Shown here in pieces: positions 9,268 through 16,373 of a stretch of 36,554 bases of DNA. This DNA comes from Lachnospiraceae bacterium (GTDB lineage Bacteria > Bacillota > Clostridia > Lachnospirales > Lachnospiraceae). How positions within the stretch are numbered: position 1 is the stretch's first letter; each line of letters begins with the position of its first letter. The position numbers and the translations under genes were made by a program. The notes beneath the pieces are model-generated. The model saw nothing but the letters and a program-made list of their open reading frames with translations. It was not told where the DNA came from and ran no database searches. Location: the NCBI GenBank assembly GCA_022788085.1, contig JALEWA010000065.1:1-36554 (forward strand). The letters run 5' to 3'.

Positions 9268-9786
9268 CTACAGATTATCAAAGAGCAGCTTCATTTCATA
9301 CCATGTCGCTCCTCCATGTTCTGACTTGGATTCTCCTTGGTTTGCAAATCCAAACTGTTCGTAGAACTTAATCAATCTGTCCTTGCAGGTAAGCACAATT
9401 CCCTTTCTTCCCTGCGTTTTGCAATCATCAATTACCTTTTTCATTAACATCGCTGCATATCCTTTGCCTTGATGCTCCGGCAATGTTGTTACTCCAAAGA
9501 TCATCTGCCATGCACCATTCTCATCATGCATGTTAGGATTATCATACATTTCATCCGTTAATGTCATTTCATTGGTTGTCATTCCATTAATTCCGCATAC
9601 AATTTCCCCGTCCTTTTCCAATAACCAGAAATGATTAGGAAAGACAGCAAGGCGTTTCTGAAAAGATTCCCGTGTTGCAGCCTCCGCTTTTGGAAAACAA
9701 ATTTCTTCCATGTGTGCAATTTGTTCCAAATCATCCATTGTTGCAAGTCTAATCATCATACCTGCACTTAATTGAAATTCTTTCAT
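9268..9786 (-). CDS. GNAT-family N-acetyltransferase
   Basis: A 172-residue acetyltransferase. The acetyl-CoA binding motif A is FGVTTLPEHQGKGYAAMLM, containing the Q-G-K-G-Y form of Q/R-x-x-G-x-G/A. Motif B is near the C-terminus (FYEQFGF). The layout (IRLATMDDLEQIAHMEEICFP at the N-terminus) resembles the AANAT/RimI-like amine acetyltransferases. The frame opens at 9816, but AGGAG at about nine bases before the ATG at 9786 decides the start: the upstream ATG would place this site inside the gene. It is a single-gene transcript closed by the terminator at 9201-9248. The substrate is unknown. Confidence 0.87.
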   Translation of the reverse strand: MKEFQLSAGMMIRLATMDDLEQIAHMEEICFPKAEAATRESFQKRLAVFPNHFWLLEKDGEIVCGINGMTTNEMTLTDEMYDNPNMHDENGAWQMIFGVTTLPEHQGKGYAAMLMKKVIDDCKTQGRKGIVLTCKDRLIKFYEQFGFANQGESKSEHGGATWYEMKLLFDNL

Positions 9787-9842
9787 ACTATTTATCTCCT
9801 CTTTACTGCAAGTCATAGTTTTCCATATTAACCGAATAATTG

Positions 9843-9883
9843 AGAGCCAACAAACCGTGATTTTTTCACAGCTTGTTGGCTCT
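9843..9883 (-). terminator. Hairpin after the hemerythrin gene
   Basis: AGAGCCAACAA (9843-9853) pairs with TTGTTGGCTCT (9873-9883), and the inner part GTGA/TCAC extends the stem with two mismatches, leaving a five-base loop. The trailing minus-strand sequence (CAATTATT) is only moderately T-rich, so termination may be weak. Confidence 0.55.
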
Positions 9884-9897
9884 GTACAAAGCTTTCT

Positions 9898-10311
9898 TTA
9901 TTTACCTGATTCCTTCTGAACAAATGCTGCCAGTGCCTGATCCATCTGCTTAATATGGTCAAACAGCCAGTCAACAACATTTTTCTTCACTGCATCCACA
10001 AACGCATCAGTAGGTCCCTCTTCCTCTTCCAGCATATCATGAAGCTCTTCAACTGCCTTTTTGAACTCGGCATGTTTTTTCTTATGTTCTTCCATACCCG
10101 GAAAGGAAACCTCTTCCTGAAGCTTTTCCTCTTCTCCAAAATGAAAATCTGTATACTCAGCCAGATAATCCAACATCTTAATTGCCTTAACCTTCTCTTC
10201 ACCATTCTCACAGTAGGTTAAAAGACGATCGATTTTCCCAATCAGCTCCTTGTGCTGAGCATCAATCATATCATTTCCTGTTACCAGACTCTTATCAAAT
10301 TCTAACTTCAT
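9898..10311 (-). CDS. Bacteriohemerythrin
   Basis: A 137-residue, single-domain hemerythrin that binds O2 or NO at a di-iron centre in a four-helix bundle. All ligands are visible: H20 (DAQHKEL), H57 and E61 (DFHFGEEE), H76 and H80 (HKKKH), H119 and D124 (WLFDHIKQMD). The length matches free-standing bacterial hemerythrins. In anaerobes these proteins are thought to scavenge or sense oxygen. The ATG at 10311 has AGGAGGG eight bases upstream. It stands alone, 115 bases downstream of the flavin operon, with a hairpin after it; its closeness to a redox operon may be functional but this is inference. Confidence 0.95.
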   Translation of the reverse strand: MKLEFDKSLVTGNDMIDAQHKELIGKIDRLLTYCENGEEKVKAIKMLDYLAEYTDFHFGEEEKLQEEVSFPGMEEHKKKHAEFKKAVEELHDMLEEEEGPTDAFVDAVKKNVVDWLFDHIKQMDQALAAFVQKESGK

Positions 10312-10426
10312 ACGATACCCTCCTGTTTTTTTGTTTTTAGCCTTCCCTCATATAATAATGGTATCGTAATTTTCATGATTTATCAATCACTAAATTGTAT
10401 TCTCATCCTTGTGTTTACGCTTCCCT

Positions 10427-10765
10427 TTACTTTATATACTGCACTGTAAAATCTTTTGCATCAAAGTACACCAATTCTCTCCCGTCCGGAAATATCTTTG
10501 TACTTTTTACACTTGTAGCTGTTTTGATTCCATTTTTTTCCACATATCCATCACAGTAACATTTCCAGCCAAGTTCCATCTTTACACCGTCTATTTCCTC
10601 TACCTGCCGGCTGCACACCTCACCATTTTTCTCTGTTTCATCTGCTTTTTTCTGCATTGCTTTTTGGAACTTTGTCTTTTCCGGTGAGCCTGGAAGCTTC
10701 CAGTAAACAGCGATACAGATTACCAGCATAATCAAAATAAGCAATATGACTTTTACTATTTTCAT
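10427..10765 (-). CDS. Small membrane-anchored protein of unknown function
   Basis: A 112-residue protein with one N-terminal hydrophobic helix (about 4-22) and a hydrophilic remainder that should face outside the cell. The outer part has three cysteines (EVCSRQ, WKCYCDG) and a likely beta-rich end (FPDGRELVYFDAKDFTVQYI). I do not recognise a family. The start lies 14 bases after the stop of the preceding membrane-protein gene and has AAGGAG upstream, so it is the last gene of the MarR-led operon. The cysteine pair could bind metal or form a disulfide; this is speculation. Confidence 0.7.
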   Translation of the reverse strand: MKIVKVILLILIMLVICIAVYWKLPGSPEKTKFQKAMQKKADETEKNGEVCSRQVEEIDGVKMELGWKCYCDGYVEKNGIKTATSVKSTKIFPDGRELVYFDAKDFTVQYIK

Positions 10766-10779
10766 ATAACATTGCTCCT

Positions 10780-11418
10780 TTATCTTTCTAATTCCTGATA
10801 CATCCTATGATTAAAATACAAAGCAAATCCCCCTAAAGCAACAAAGGAAAGTACCTTTGTAAGAAGTGCCGGAAGCGGAAGTTCCACACCGGAAAGCATC
10901 TGACATATCGTTTGTGGAACTACCATGATACCTACAATAATACATGCCTTTAGTAACACAGCCAAAAGTACCACTCCCAAACTATCATTCTTTTTCATCA
11001 GATACAGACACACAAAGCACATAGGACTGATAACACCCATATCAAGTACATATGTAATTTCTGTTGTATATACCCCAATCAAAGGAAGTGTCCCTCCTTT
11101 CAGCATTGCAGAAATAATGTCCGGCAGCCATGCTACAATCAATGCAATCCCGGATATAATCAGAAATGCTTGTAATCCCTTTGTTGCTGTTATCTTCTGT
11201 CCAACATTCACACTTCTTATATGTGAAAACATGCCAAACAAAGAACAGGTAAACAAAAGTACATATATAAGAAAAATCTGGTTATAGGTAACACCGAAAG
11301 CAATACTTGCTGCATAGTAAAATGCAACCGCATACACAGAAATCAACTTTATTTCGGAAATCATATCTGCCTTTTTCTGATATTGCATATATGTATATAA
11401 AAACATAGGAACCAACAC
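10780..11418 (-). CDS. Multi-spanning membrane protein, N-terminally broken
   Basis: The open frame gives 212 residues from a GTG, with about six hydrophobic helices (for example IFLIYVLLFTCSLFGMF, LQAFLIISGIALIVAWLPDII and FVALGGFALYF). I do not recognise the family. The GTG lies inside a hydrophobic segment and has no good ribosome site, and the same frame continues upstream as APISIGTDFCILFVLV, preceded by a TAG at 11458-11460 and then by more protein-like residues (YGHTVKIFGYGIYANDSYF). A well-placed ATG with AAGGA lies at 11549 but in another frame. The gene therefore looks damaged by a nonsense codon and a frameshift, perhaps also a deletion, unless a shortened product is still made. 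It lies between the FMN-binding and small-protein genes of the operon. Confidence 0.6.
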   Translation of the reverse strand: MLVPMFLYTYMQYQKKADMISEIKLISVYAVAFYYAASIAFGVTYNQIFLIYVLLFTCSLFGMFSHIRSVNVGQKITATKGLQAFLIISGIALIVAWLPDIISAMLKGGTLPLIGVYTTEITYVLDMGVISPMCFVCLYLMKKNDSLGVVLLAVLLKACIIVGIMVVPQTICQMLSGVELPLPALLTKVLSFVALGGFALYFNHRMYQELER

Positions 11419-11549
11419 AAAAAGGATACAAAAGTCAGTACCAATGGAAATCGGCGCCTAAAAATAACTGTCATTTGCATAGATTCCATATCCAAATATC
11501 TTTACCGTATGTCCATATTGATTGACAAAAAGTCTTTTTTCTTATTCAT
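11419..11549 (-). pseudogene. Displaced 5' part of the membrane-protein gene
   Basis: An ATG at 11547-11549, two bases after the FMN-binding stop and preceded by AAGGA, opens MNKKKDFLSINMDIR and stops at 11502. Shifting frame by one base gives NQYGHTVKIFGYGIYANDSYF, then TAG, then APISIGTDFCILFVLV, which runs into the 212-residue membrane protein. The position and ribosome site are just what the operon spacing predicts for the original start. Two disabling changes are thus visible: a one-base indel between about 11510 and 11525, and the TAG at 11458-11460. Confidence 0.55.
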
Positions 11550-11551
11550 GC

Positions 11552-11965
11552 TTAAAATCCTTCCACGCCACTTTGCAGAGCCTGATTCACCGCATTACGA
11601 ATCGTTCTGCTGGAAGCAGTTGCACCGCTTACATAGTCCACATCATCTGTATTCTTTTTTACCATTTCTTCCAGCATGCTTTCTGCAGGTTTACCTGTTC
11701 CACACTCATGCTTTAACAGATTGATATTGACAATTTTATGGTCTTTCACTTCTACCTCAACTTCTACCTTTACAAGACCACCATCGCTACTTCCTGTGTA
11801 AGTACCATCAGCAACCTGTTCCATATCTATTTCGGTATTTACCTGTTTGTCCAACACCTCTTTGTTCATTTTATTCATAACTCCAAACATAACTGCAATA
11901 AGCACAACAAATAATATTACTACTGATGCAGCCACAATCAGTAATACTCTTATCTTCTTTTTCAT
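11552..11965 (-). CDS. Membrane-anchored FMN-binding domain protein
   Basis: A 137-residue protein with an N-terminal membrane helix (about 5-28) and an extracytoplasmic FMN-binding domain (PF04205). The domain has DGTYTGSSDG at 53-62 and the SGATASS stretch at 113-119. In RnfG/NqrC-type proteins the threonine of this motif (here T116) carries FMN in phosphoester linkage, attached by ApbE; no apbE gene is in the window. It probably passes electrons across or outside the membrane. Its start overlaps the hydrolase stop by four bases (ATGA-type), so the two are translationally coupled. Confidence 0.88.
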   Translation of the reverse strand: MKKKIRVLLIVAASVVILFVVLIAVMFGVMNKMNKEVLDKQVNTEIDMEQVADGTYTGSSDGGLVKVEVEVEVKDHKIVNINLLKHECGTGKPAESMLEEMVKKNTDDVDYVSGATASSRTIRNAVNQALQSGVEGF

Positions 11966-13137
11966 TTAATCTTCTCACTTTCCTTACGAATCTTTTCAAC
12001 AAACTGCCGGATTTCTTCCCATGCATCATTTGCTTCCTTGTAAATACCGTCACCCATCATCTGAAATACATGAAACATCTGATAATATTCTGTTTCTGTG
12101 ACATCTACACCTGCATCTTTCGCTTTTTGAGCTACAATTCTGGTATCATCCAACAATATCTCACGAGTACCTACCTGCATAAGCATAGGAGGAAAATCGG
12201 TATAATCACCGAAAACCGGTGACAAATACGGATCATTCAGGTCAATTTCATCTTTATCTGTATAGAAAAAAGCATTCGGATCGAATTTTCCATTTCCCCA
12301 AAAAGAGCCAAGAACACATTCTTCTGCTTTTTCATAACAACTCTCACTATTAAAATGCATATCTGTGACAGGTGACATTGTAATAATGCCGCCTGGCAAC
12401 ACAACTCCATGATCTTTCAAATATAAAGTCATGGCCAACACCAGATTTCCGCCAGCAGAATCACCTGACAAGATAATATGTTCGGGCTGATACCCTTGTT
12501 CCAGAATCCACTGATATGTGTCAATGCAGTCAGTCAATGCAGCCGGATATGGTGCTTTTTCAGAAGTCGTATAATCCAGAGTTACCACCATTGCCCCATC
12601 TCCGATTTGTGCAAATGTAACAGCAAGATTTCGATAAGAATTTGTGATTCCCACGCAAAATGCTCCTCCGTGAATCTGAAAAATAACATTCTCCGTATTT
12701 CTTCCCATGGGTGTCAATGTTTCTATTATGTATCCATCTCTGGTGATTTTTTCATATTCATACCCATTGGGAGTTTCCCAAGGTGCGCCGGCATTTACTG
12801 CGTTGCTCTGCGCTGTTTCTTCCCTGCCCATGGTAAATGCCTTACCAATCTCCTTAGCCATGATGGGAGCCGCAACTTTAGAAATAACTCCACCCAAAAA
12901 ACTAATTTTATTAGTCAGATGAAAAGTTCCAACATTTGCTATCACAAGCAGTATCACGATTCCAATAACAATTATCCTTCTTCCTTTTCTCCTAAATAGT
13001 AAAATGAATACTACTATGGAAACCAGCAATACAATCCACGCCGGAAATGTATTCTCACAAATCAGATAACTTACTACTACCAATGCTGTAAATAATATAC
13101 CTATTACTAGTGTAAAAATTTTACATCCTTTGTTCAT
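11962..13137 (-). CDS. Membrane-anchored alpha/beta hydrolase (HSL/acetyl-hydrolase type)
   Basis: A 391-residue protein. The first 75 residues hold about three hydrophobic helices; the hydrolase domain covers about 115-390. The oxyanion-hole motif HGGAF is at 156-160, the nucleophile S227 is in GDSAGG, and the acid and base are probably D330 (REILLDD) and H356 (MFHVF). These are the hallmarks of the hormone-sensitive-lipase/esterase family, which cleaves short acyl esters. The start is 12 bases after the flavodoxin stop, and the end overlaps the FMN-binding gene by four bases. The three-helix anchor is unusual for this family and suggests action at the membrane. The substrate is unknown. Confidence 0.9.
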   Translation of the reverse strand: MNKGCKIFTLVIGILFTALVVVSYLICENTFPAWIVLLVSIVVFILLFRRKGRRIIVIGIVILLVIANVGTFHLTNKISFLGGVISKVAAPIMAKEIGKAFTMGREETAQSNAVNAGAPWETPNGYEYEKITRDGYIIETLTPMGRNTENVIFQIHGGAFCVGITNSYRNLAVTFAQIGDGAMVVTLDYTTSEKAPYPAALTDCIDTYQWILEQGYQPEHIILSGDSAGGNLVLAMTLYLKDHGVVLPGGIITMSPVTDMHFNSESCYEKAEECVLGSFWGNGKFDPNAFFYTDKDEIDLNDPYLSPVFGDYTDFPPMLMQVGTREILLDDTRIVAQKAKDAGVDVTETEYYQMFHVFQMMGDGIYKEANDAWEEIRQFVEKIRKESEKIK

Positions 13138-13149
13138 CGTCTCATACCC

Positions 13150-13641
13150 TTACATACAAAACGCAACCAATTCTTCGATAGCCTCTTTGCTTGTGTTATC
13201 TGCACCCTTAAATGTCTCCAACGTATGCAATTCATCTGCTGTCTTATTTTCTTTCTTTTCAAGGGATTTCATAATCATATTCACCATCATCTTCTTCATA
13301 AAACCTAACTTTTGTGGAGCATAACCACCCTCATAATAAAAGAAGCGGTCTCTTGGAATCTGATTTTGTTCTGCAATTTTCTCTGCCACCTCATCACTGG
13401 GAACTGTCATTCCAACACCAAACACAACAACATTTTTAAGATTCAGTGCCTTAATCTTGTCATATCCGGCTACCATGCCTCCCATAATCCAGCCTCCATA
13501 GATAACCATGTCAAAACCTGTCAGCTCATTTGCATTCACGCTCTTATATTCCTTTGCTTCGCAACCTAGTCTTTCTGCAATCCAACCTGCATATTTTGCT
13601 GTAAAACCTGTTCCACTCTGATAAACTACTACTTTTTTCAT
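13150..13641 (-). CDS. Flavodoxin-domain protein
   Basis: A 163-residue cytoplasmic protein. The N-terminus VVVYQSGTGFTAKYA is a flavodoxin-type FMN phosphate loop (S/T-G-T-G-x-T), and IYGGWIMGGMV and VVFGVGM are placed where the flavin-edge loops of flavodoxin or HemG-like proteins lie. The C-terminal quarter is a charged helical extension. It likely carries electrons or acts as a small FMN oxidoreductase. The gene is second in the MarR-led operon, 22 bases after the regulator, together with a second flavoprotein, which supports a redox role. Confidence 0.88.
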   Translation of the reverse strand: MKKVVVYQSGTGFTAKYAGWIAERLGCEAKEYKSVNANELTGFDMVIYGGWIMGGMVAGYDKIKALNLKNVVVFGVGMTVPSDEVAEKIAEQNQIPRDRFFYYEGGYAPQKLGFMKKMMVNMIMKSLEKKENKTADELHTLETFKGADNTSKEAIEELVAFCM

Positions 13642-13663
13642 ATTATGATTCCTTTCTCTTTCC

Positions 13664-14137
13664 TTAAACTTCTTCCAAATTTCTCTCCATCTGCATAATT
13701 GTCCTTATGGCAATTCCAATGTCGTTGGTGTCAATGCCTTCAAAAATCTTTTTCACAATCCTCTGACTTCCTTCTTCATGCTCTTCACAAAAGGCTCTTG
13801 TTTTCTCAGTTATCATGATTCTTTGCTTCCTCTTATCTTTTTCATCTGAAATTGTCCTGACAAATCCTTTATCCTCCAGCTTATTCAATATCTGCTTTAC
13901 ATTCTGGTGTGAACTTCCCATAATCTCTGCTAATTCCTTAATCGTAGGACTCTCTTTACAGAGATTAATACATATAATCGCAAAAAACTGTTTCCAACTG
14001 ATTTCCTCAAAAAAGTTGTCTGCTTTCGCCTGATAACGGTTATCGAATGCACTGAGCAGACCCAGCAGAAAGAGAGACGCGTCAATACCTTCGAAGTTCA
14101 TCACTCCTGTATTGACAATTTCATTCAAATTTCTCAT
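13664..14137 (-). CDS. MarR-family transcriptional regulator
   Basis: A 157-residue winged-helix regulator. The DNA-binding part is IKELAEIMGSSHQNVKQILNKLEDKGFVRT with the wing DEKDKRKQRIMIT, as in MarR proteins; helices on either side form the dimer interface. The frame extends to 14227, but that codon is a TTG lying in the promoter; the ATG at 14137 has GGAG seven bases upstream and is the real start. It is the first gene of a six-gene transcript. Two palindromes over and below its promoter imply autorepression, as is usual for MarR. Confidence 0.93.
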   Translation of the reverse strand: MRNLNEIVNTGVMNFEGIDASLFLLGLLSAFDNRYQAKADNFFEEISWKQFFAIICINLCKESPTIKELAEIMGSSHQNVKQILNKLEDKGFVRTISDEKDKRKQRIMITEKTRAFCEEHEEGSQRIVKKIFEGIDTNDIGIAIRTIMQMERNLEEV

Positions 14138-14172
14138 GCTATCACTCCGTTCCATATATCTTTGCATGCAAA

Positions 14173-14190
14173 AAGGTAATACATTACCTT
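14173..14190. promoter_or_regulatory. MarR-type operator, downstream site
   Basis: A perfect palindrome: AAGGTAAT, two central bases, ATTACCTT. It lies in the leader, just after the expected transcription start of the MarR operon. The core GTAAT-NN-ATTAC is shared with the upstream site and with a site in the ABC-F leader. Confidence 0.65.
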
Positions 14191-14194
14191 TATT

Positions 14195-14211
14195 AAGTAA
14201 TATATTACCTT
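14195..14211. promoter_or_regulatory. MarR-type operator overlapping the -10
   Basis: GTAATATATTAC (14197-14208) is a perfect 12-base palindrome that covers the -10 hexamer of the MarR promoter. Longer outer arms (14170-14180 and 14204-14214, eleven bases) also pair, so the two sites together form one larger symmetric element. Confidence 0.65.
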
Positions 14212-14227
14212 TTTGTTTGTTTGTCAA
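14199..14227 (-). promoter_or_regulatory. Promoter of the MarR/flavodoxin operon
   Basis: On the minus strand TTGACA (14222-14227, perfect -35) and TATATT (14199-14204) are separated by exactly 17 bases. Transcription should start near 14192, between the two palindromic sites. This strong promoter with repressor sites suggests an operon that is off until the MarR protein is released. Confidence 0.75.
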
Positions 14228-14319
14228 ATATTATTTTCCTCAAGCTTCGCACTTGAATAGGTGGCTATGAGTCTTAAGAATTCAACTTAAACTATCTATT
14301 TCTTGCAGAAAAATCGGTA

Positions 14320-14664
14320 GCATCGAAATACCTTGTAAATGTCTGTGTCGATGCTTTATTATTTCTTTTAACAACGGGTAGCATCGAAAAGTTCATCATA
14401 TGTCTATATCGATGCCTTTTTCTTCATTTTTTATGTTTAAGTTACATCGGAAACCTTATCATATGTTCATATCGATGTCATTTTCTTCATTTTTCGAAAA
14501 AATCAGCAACAAAATAATCCCATTTATATTTTCTCGATGTCAATAATTGAAAAAATAGGCTTTTTGAGCAACGAAAATATTACTGTAGGCTATTTTCGAT
14601 GTAGAACGGTTATTTTCATGCTTATTTGAGCATCGAAATAATGAATACGGGCTATTTCCGATGA
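14320..14664. repeat. Array of six inverted-repeat units, period about 62 bp
   Basis: This fills most of the 455-base gap between the MarR promoter and the gene ending at 14683. Six units of about 35 bp start near 14320, 14381, 14444, 14506, 14568 and 14630. Each begins with GCATCGAAA or a near variant (ACATCGGAA, GCAACGAAA, GCAACAAAA) and ends with TATCGATGC or a variant (TTTCGATGT, TCTCGATGT, TTCCGATGA), so each can fold into a hairpin of 6-12 bp. The middles and the 26-29 base linkers are diverged and AT-rich; some linkers share TTTTCTTCATTTTT. No open frame is present. It is not a CRISPR. Function unknown. Confidence 0.75.
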
Positions 14665-14682
14665 AAAATAAATTCTTAAATC

Positions 14683-15252
14683 TTATCTGATAACCTGTAT
14701 CTCAAAAGCTGTTGTCTGTGGCGGTATGCTCGCTGTCATAAATGCTGCATGTCGTACTCTTACCCGAAGTCCCGGAACAAGATTGGAGAAATCCATCGGT
14801 CTTCCCAGAATATTCCGTATCACAGCATCCTCCGGCACATGGAATCGAATCACAGTTGATAAGTCTCCATCACTTATCGTTGTAAAACTCCTGTTTTGTC
14901 TATCCACGCTCACAATTCTTCCGGTCGTTACATTTTCAGATTCCGGTCTGCTTACTATCCGTATCATATAGGCTGTTGCCTGTGGAGGGATACTTCTCGT
15001 CATGGCGGCTGAAAAAGTAGCGTTGATTACCATACCTGTTCGTAAGTCTCTCGCCGGGATTCTTCTTCCTGATTCATCGAAAATGGCTGTATTATTTCCT
15101 ACGACAAGCCTTATCCTCTGGTCTCTCCGATTACAGTTTGCACATTGTGAGTAAGAAACCGTTACAAGCAAATTGTTCCGGTCTGAAGAAATCTCTTCAA
15201 TGATTCCTCTTGAAAAATGCAGCATTGTATTACCTGGTAAAATATTATCCAT
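14683..15252 (-). CDS. Unknown protein of two tandem homologous domains
   Basis: A 189-residue cytoplasmic protein made of two copies of one unit. Copy 1 ends MTRSIPPQATAYMIRIV and copy 2 ends MTASIPPQTTAFEIQVI; before these, TGMVINATFSAA matches PGLRVRVRHAAF, and GIIEEISSDRNN matches GRIVSVDRQNRS. The first copy carries a CANC pair (SQCANCNRRDQ) that the second lacks. The fold is probably beta-rich, like small OB or barrel domains. I do not recognise a characterised family. The ATG at 15252 has AAGGA six bases upstream. It stands alone, after a terminator and before the hairpin array. Confidence 0.8.
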   Translation of the reverse strand: MDNILPGNTMLHFSRGIIEEISSDRNNLLVTVSYSQCANCNRRDQRIRLVVGNNTAIFDESGRRIPARDLRTGMVINATFSAAMTRSIPPQATAYMIRIVSRPESENVTTGRIVSVDRQNRSFTTISDGDLSTVIRFHVPEDAVIRNILGRPMDFSNLVPGLRVRVRHAAFMTASIPPQTTAFEIQVIR

Positions 15253-15304
15253 AAATTATCCTTATATATTTTTACTTATATTATATTCTTCATGAATTGT
15301 AATG

Positions 15305-15345
15305 TTAAAAATGCCCTCACCTATTATCAAGGTGAAGGACATTTT
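15305..15345 (-). terminator. Terminator after the EamA gene
   Basis: AAAATG-CC-TCACC on one side (about 15308-15321) pairs with GGTGA-GG-CATTTT (about 15331-15345), with one bulge and one weak pair and a nine-base loop. The minus-strand transcript leaves the stem through a run of five T. It ends the transcript that includes the EamA gene. Confidence 0.65.
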
Positions 15346-15361
15346 ATAGATTTTCTTTATT

Positions 15362-15775
15362 TTATAGTACCATAATCAGTGTTCCTGCAGTAATCAGTAC
15401 TGCTCCTATCACAGACTTTGAAGTAAAGCTCTCATGCAGAAATACAAATGCCAATATTAATGTAATAACAACGCTTAGTTTATCAATCGGCACGACCTTA
15501 GAGGCTTCTCCCATTTGCAGGGCTTTATAGTAGCAAAGCCATGAAGCTCCTGTTGCCAGCCCTGACAGAACTAAAAAGAGCCAGCTTTTCTTAGAAATAG
15601 CAGAAATTCCACCCTGTGCATTCGTAAAGAAAACCATTCCCCAAGCCATAGCCAGTACCACAATAGTACGAAGCGCTGTTGCCAGATTAGAATTGACACC
15701 CTCAATTCCTACCTTTGCAAGTATTGAGGTTAATGCAGCGAATACTGCTGATAAAAGAGCAAACACAAACCACAT
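15362..15775 (-). CDS. Single-domain EamA-family (DMT) transporter
   Basis: A 137-residue membrane protein with about five hydrophobic helices and one EamA domain. The pattern WFVFALLSAVFAALTSILAKVG at the start, AFVFLHESFTSKSVIG and the final ITAGTLIMVL is typical of the drug/metabolite transporter superfamily. Most members have two EamA copies and about 300 residues; half-size forms like this act as dimers (SMR/ArnE-like). The start ATG follows a GGGGGG ribosome site six bases away. It lies 43 bases after the cysteine hydrolase gene. The substrate is unknown. Confidence 0.9.
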   Translation of the reverse strand: MWFVFALLSAVFAALTSILAKVGIEGVNSNLATALRTIVVLAMAWGMVFFTNAQGGISAISKKSWLFLVLSGLATGASWLCYYKALQMGEASKVVPIDKLSVVITLILAFVFLHESFTSKSVIGAVLITAGTLIMVL

Positions 15776-15818
15776 ACTTATCCCCCCATTATATCTTTTG
15801 TATGTCTCTATGATATTA

Positions 15819-16352
15819 TTATTTCACATATTCATCCATTCTTTGAAGCATATCTTCGTAAGGAATACATTCTGCATATCGTCGTTTCCATATAAACTCA
15901 TTATAATATCGGTAGCTTTGCTCTGCCGTCATAAATATATTATCAACTGTTGTATTAGCAGTCGCAGGAACAATCACATGAAATCCATGCTCAAAACCAC
16001 ATTTCACAGTAGCATCAATACAATACTCCGTTTGTAGCCCGGTTATAATGATTTCCTGTTCATCCTTTTCCTTCAGATATTCTAATAATCCGGTTCCACG
16101 AAAGGCGCTATTTACATTCTTATCAAATATCCTCTCATTCTCCATAGGCTGGAACTCATCATAGATTTCAAATCCCTCTGCTCCTTTTGTTAACTCCTCA
16201 TCAGGACCGTCATCATGACGAATATAGATTACTTCAATTCCTTTTTCACGAGCCTTTTTAATCAGCTCTTTCTCATGTGCAACAAAAGTTTCAAACTGAT
16301 AGAGTCTCTCATTTGTAATTAATTTTTGTGTATCGACAACAAGTAATACCAT
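15819..16352 (-). CDS. Isochorismatase-family cysteine hydrolase
   Basis: A 177-residue enzyme with the full triad of the family: D7 (VVDTQ), K78 (FDKNVNSAF) and C111 (TEYCIDAT), where the cysteine attacks an amide or related bond. It has the cis-peptide region ITGLQTEYC. Relatives include nicotinamidases, N-carbamoylsarcosine amidases and many unassigned amidases; the metal-binding residues of nicotinamidases are not evident, so a nicotinamidase role is not supported. The start is 21 bases after the EAL gene stop, which suggests co-transcription, with the EamA gene behind it. Confidence 0.9.
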   Translation of the reverse strand: MVLLVVDTQKLITNERLYQFETFVAHEKELIKKAREKGIEVIYIRHDDGPDEELTKGAEGFEIYDEFQPMENERIFDKNVNSAFRGTGLLEYLKEKDEQEIIITGLQTEYCIDATVKCGFEHGFHVIVPATANTTVDNIFMTAEQSYRYYNEFIWKRRYAECIPYEDMLQRMDEYVK

Positions 16353-16373
16353 TTTCTGTGTCCTTTCTATCGT

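Noticed and set aside
12478..12999. Plus-strand frame of 173 codons
   Set aside because: It lies antisense within the hydrolase gene, whose catalytic motifs are clear; its translation is cysteine- and serine-rich with no recognisable motif or ribosome site.
14138..14227. Longer N-terminus for the MarR protein
   Set aside because: The first codon would be TTG within the -35 hexamer, and the ATG at 14137 has a proper ribosome site.
14320..14664. Possible CRISPR array: 35-bp repeats and 26-29 bp spacers
   Set aside because: The repeats share only their ends, the middles differ strongly, several linkers resemble each other, and no cas gene is present.
15819..16352. Nicotinamidase (pncA) assignment
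   Set aside because: The triad is shared by the whole isochorismatase superfamily, and the metal-binding D-x-H-H pattern of nicotinamidases is not evident.
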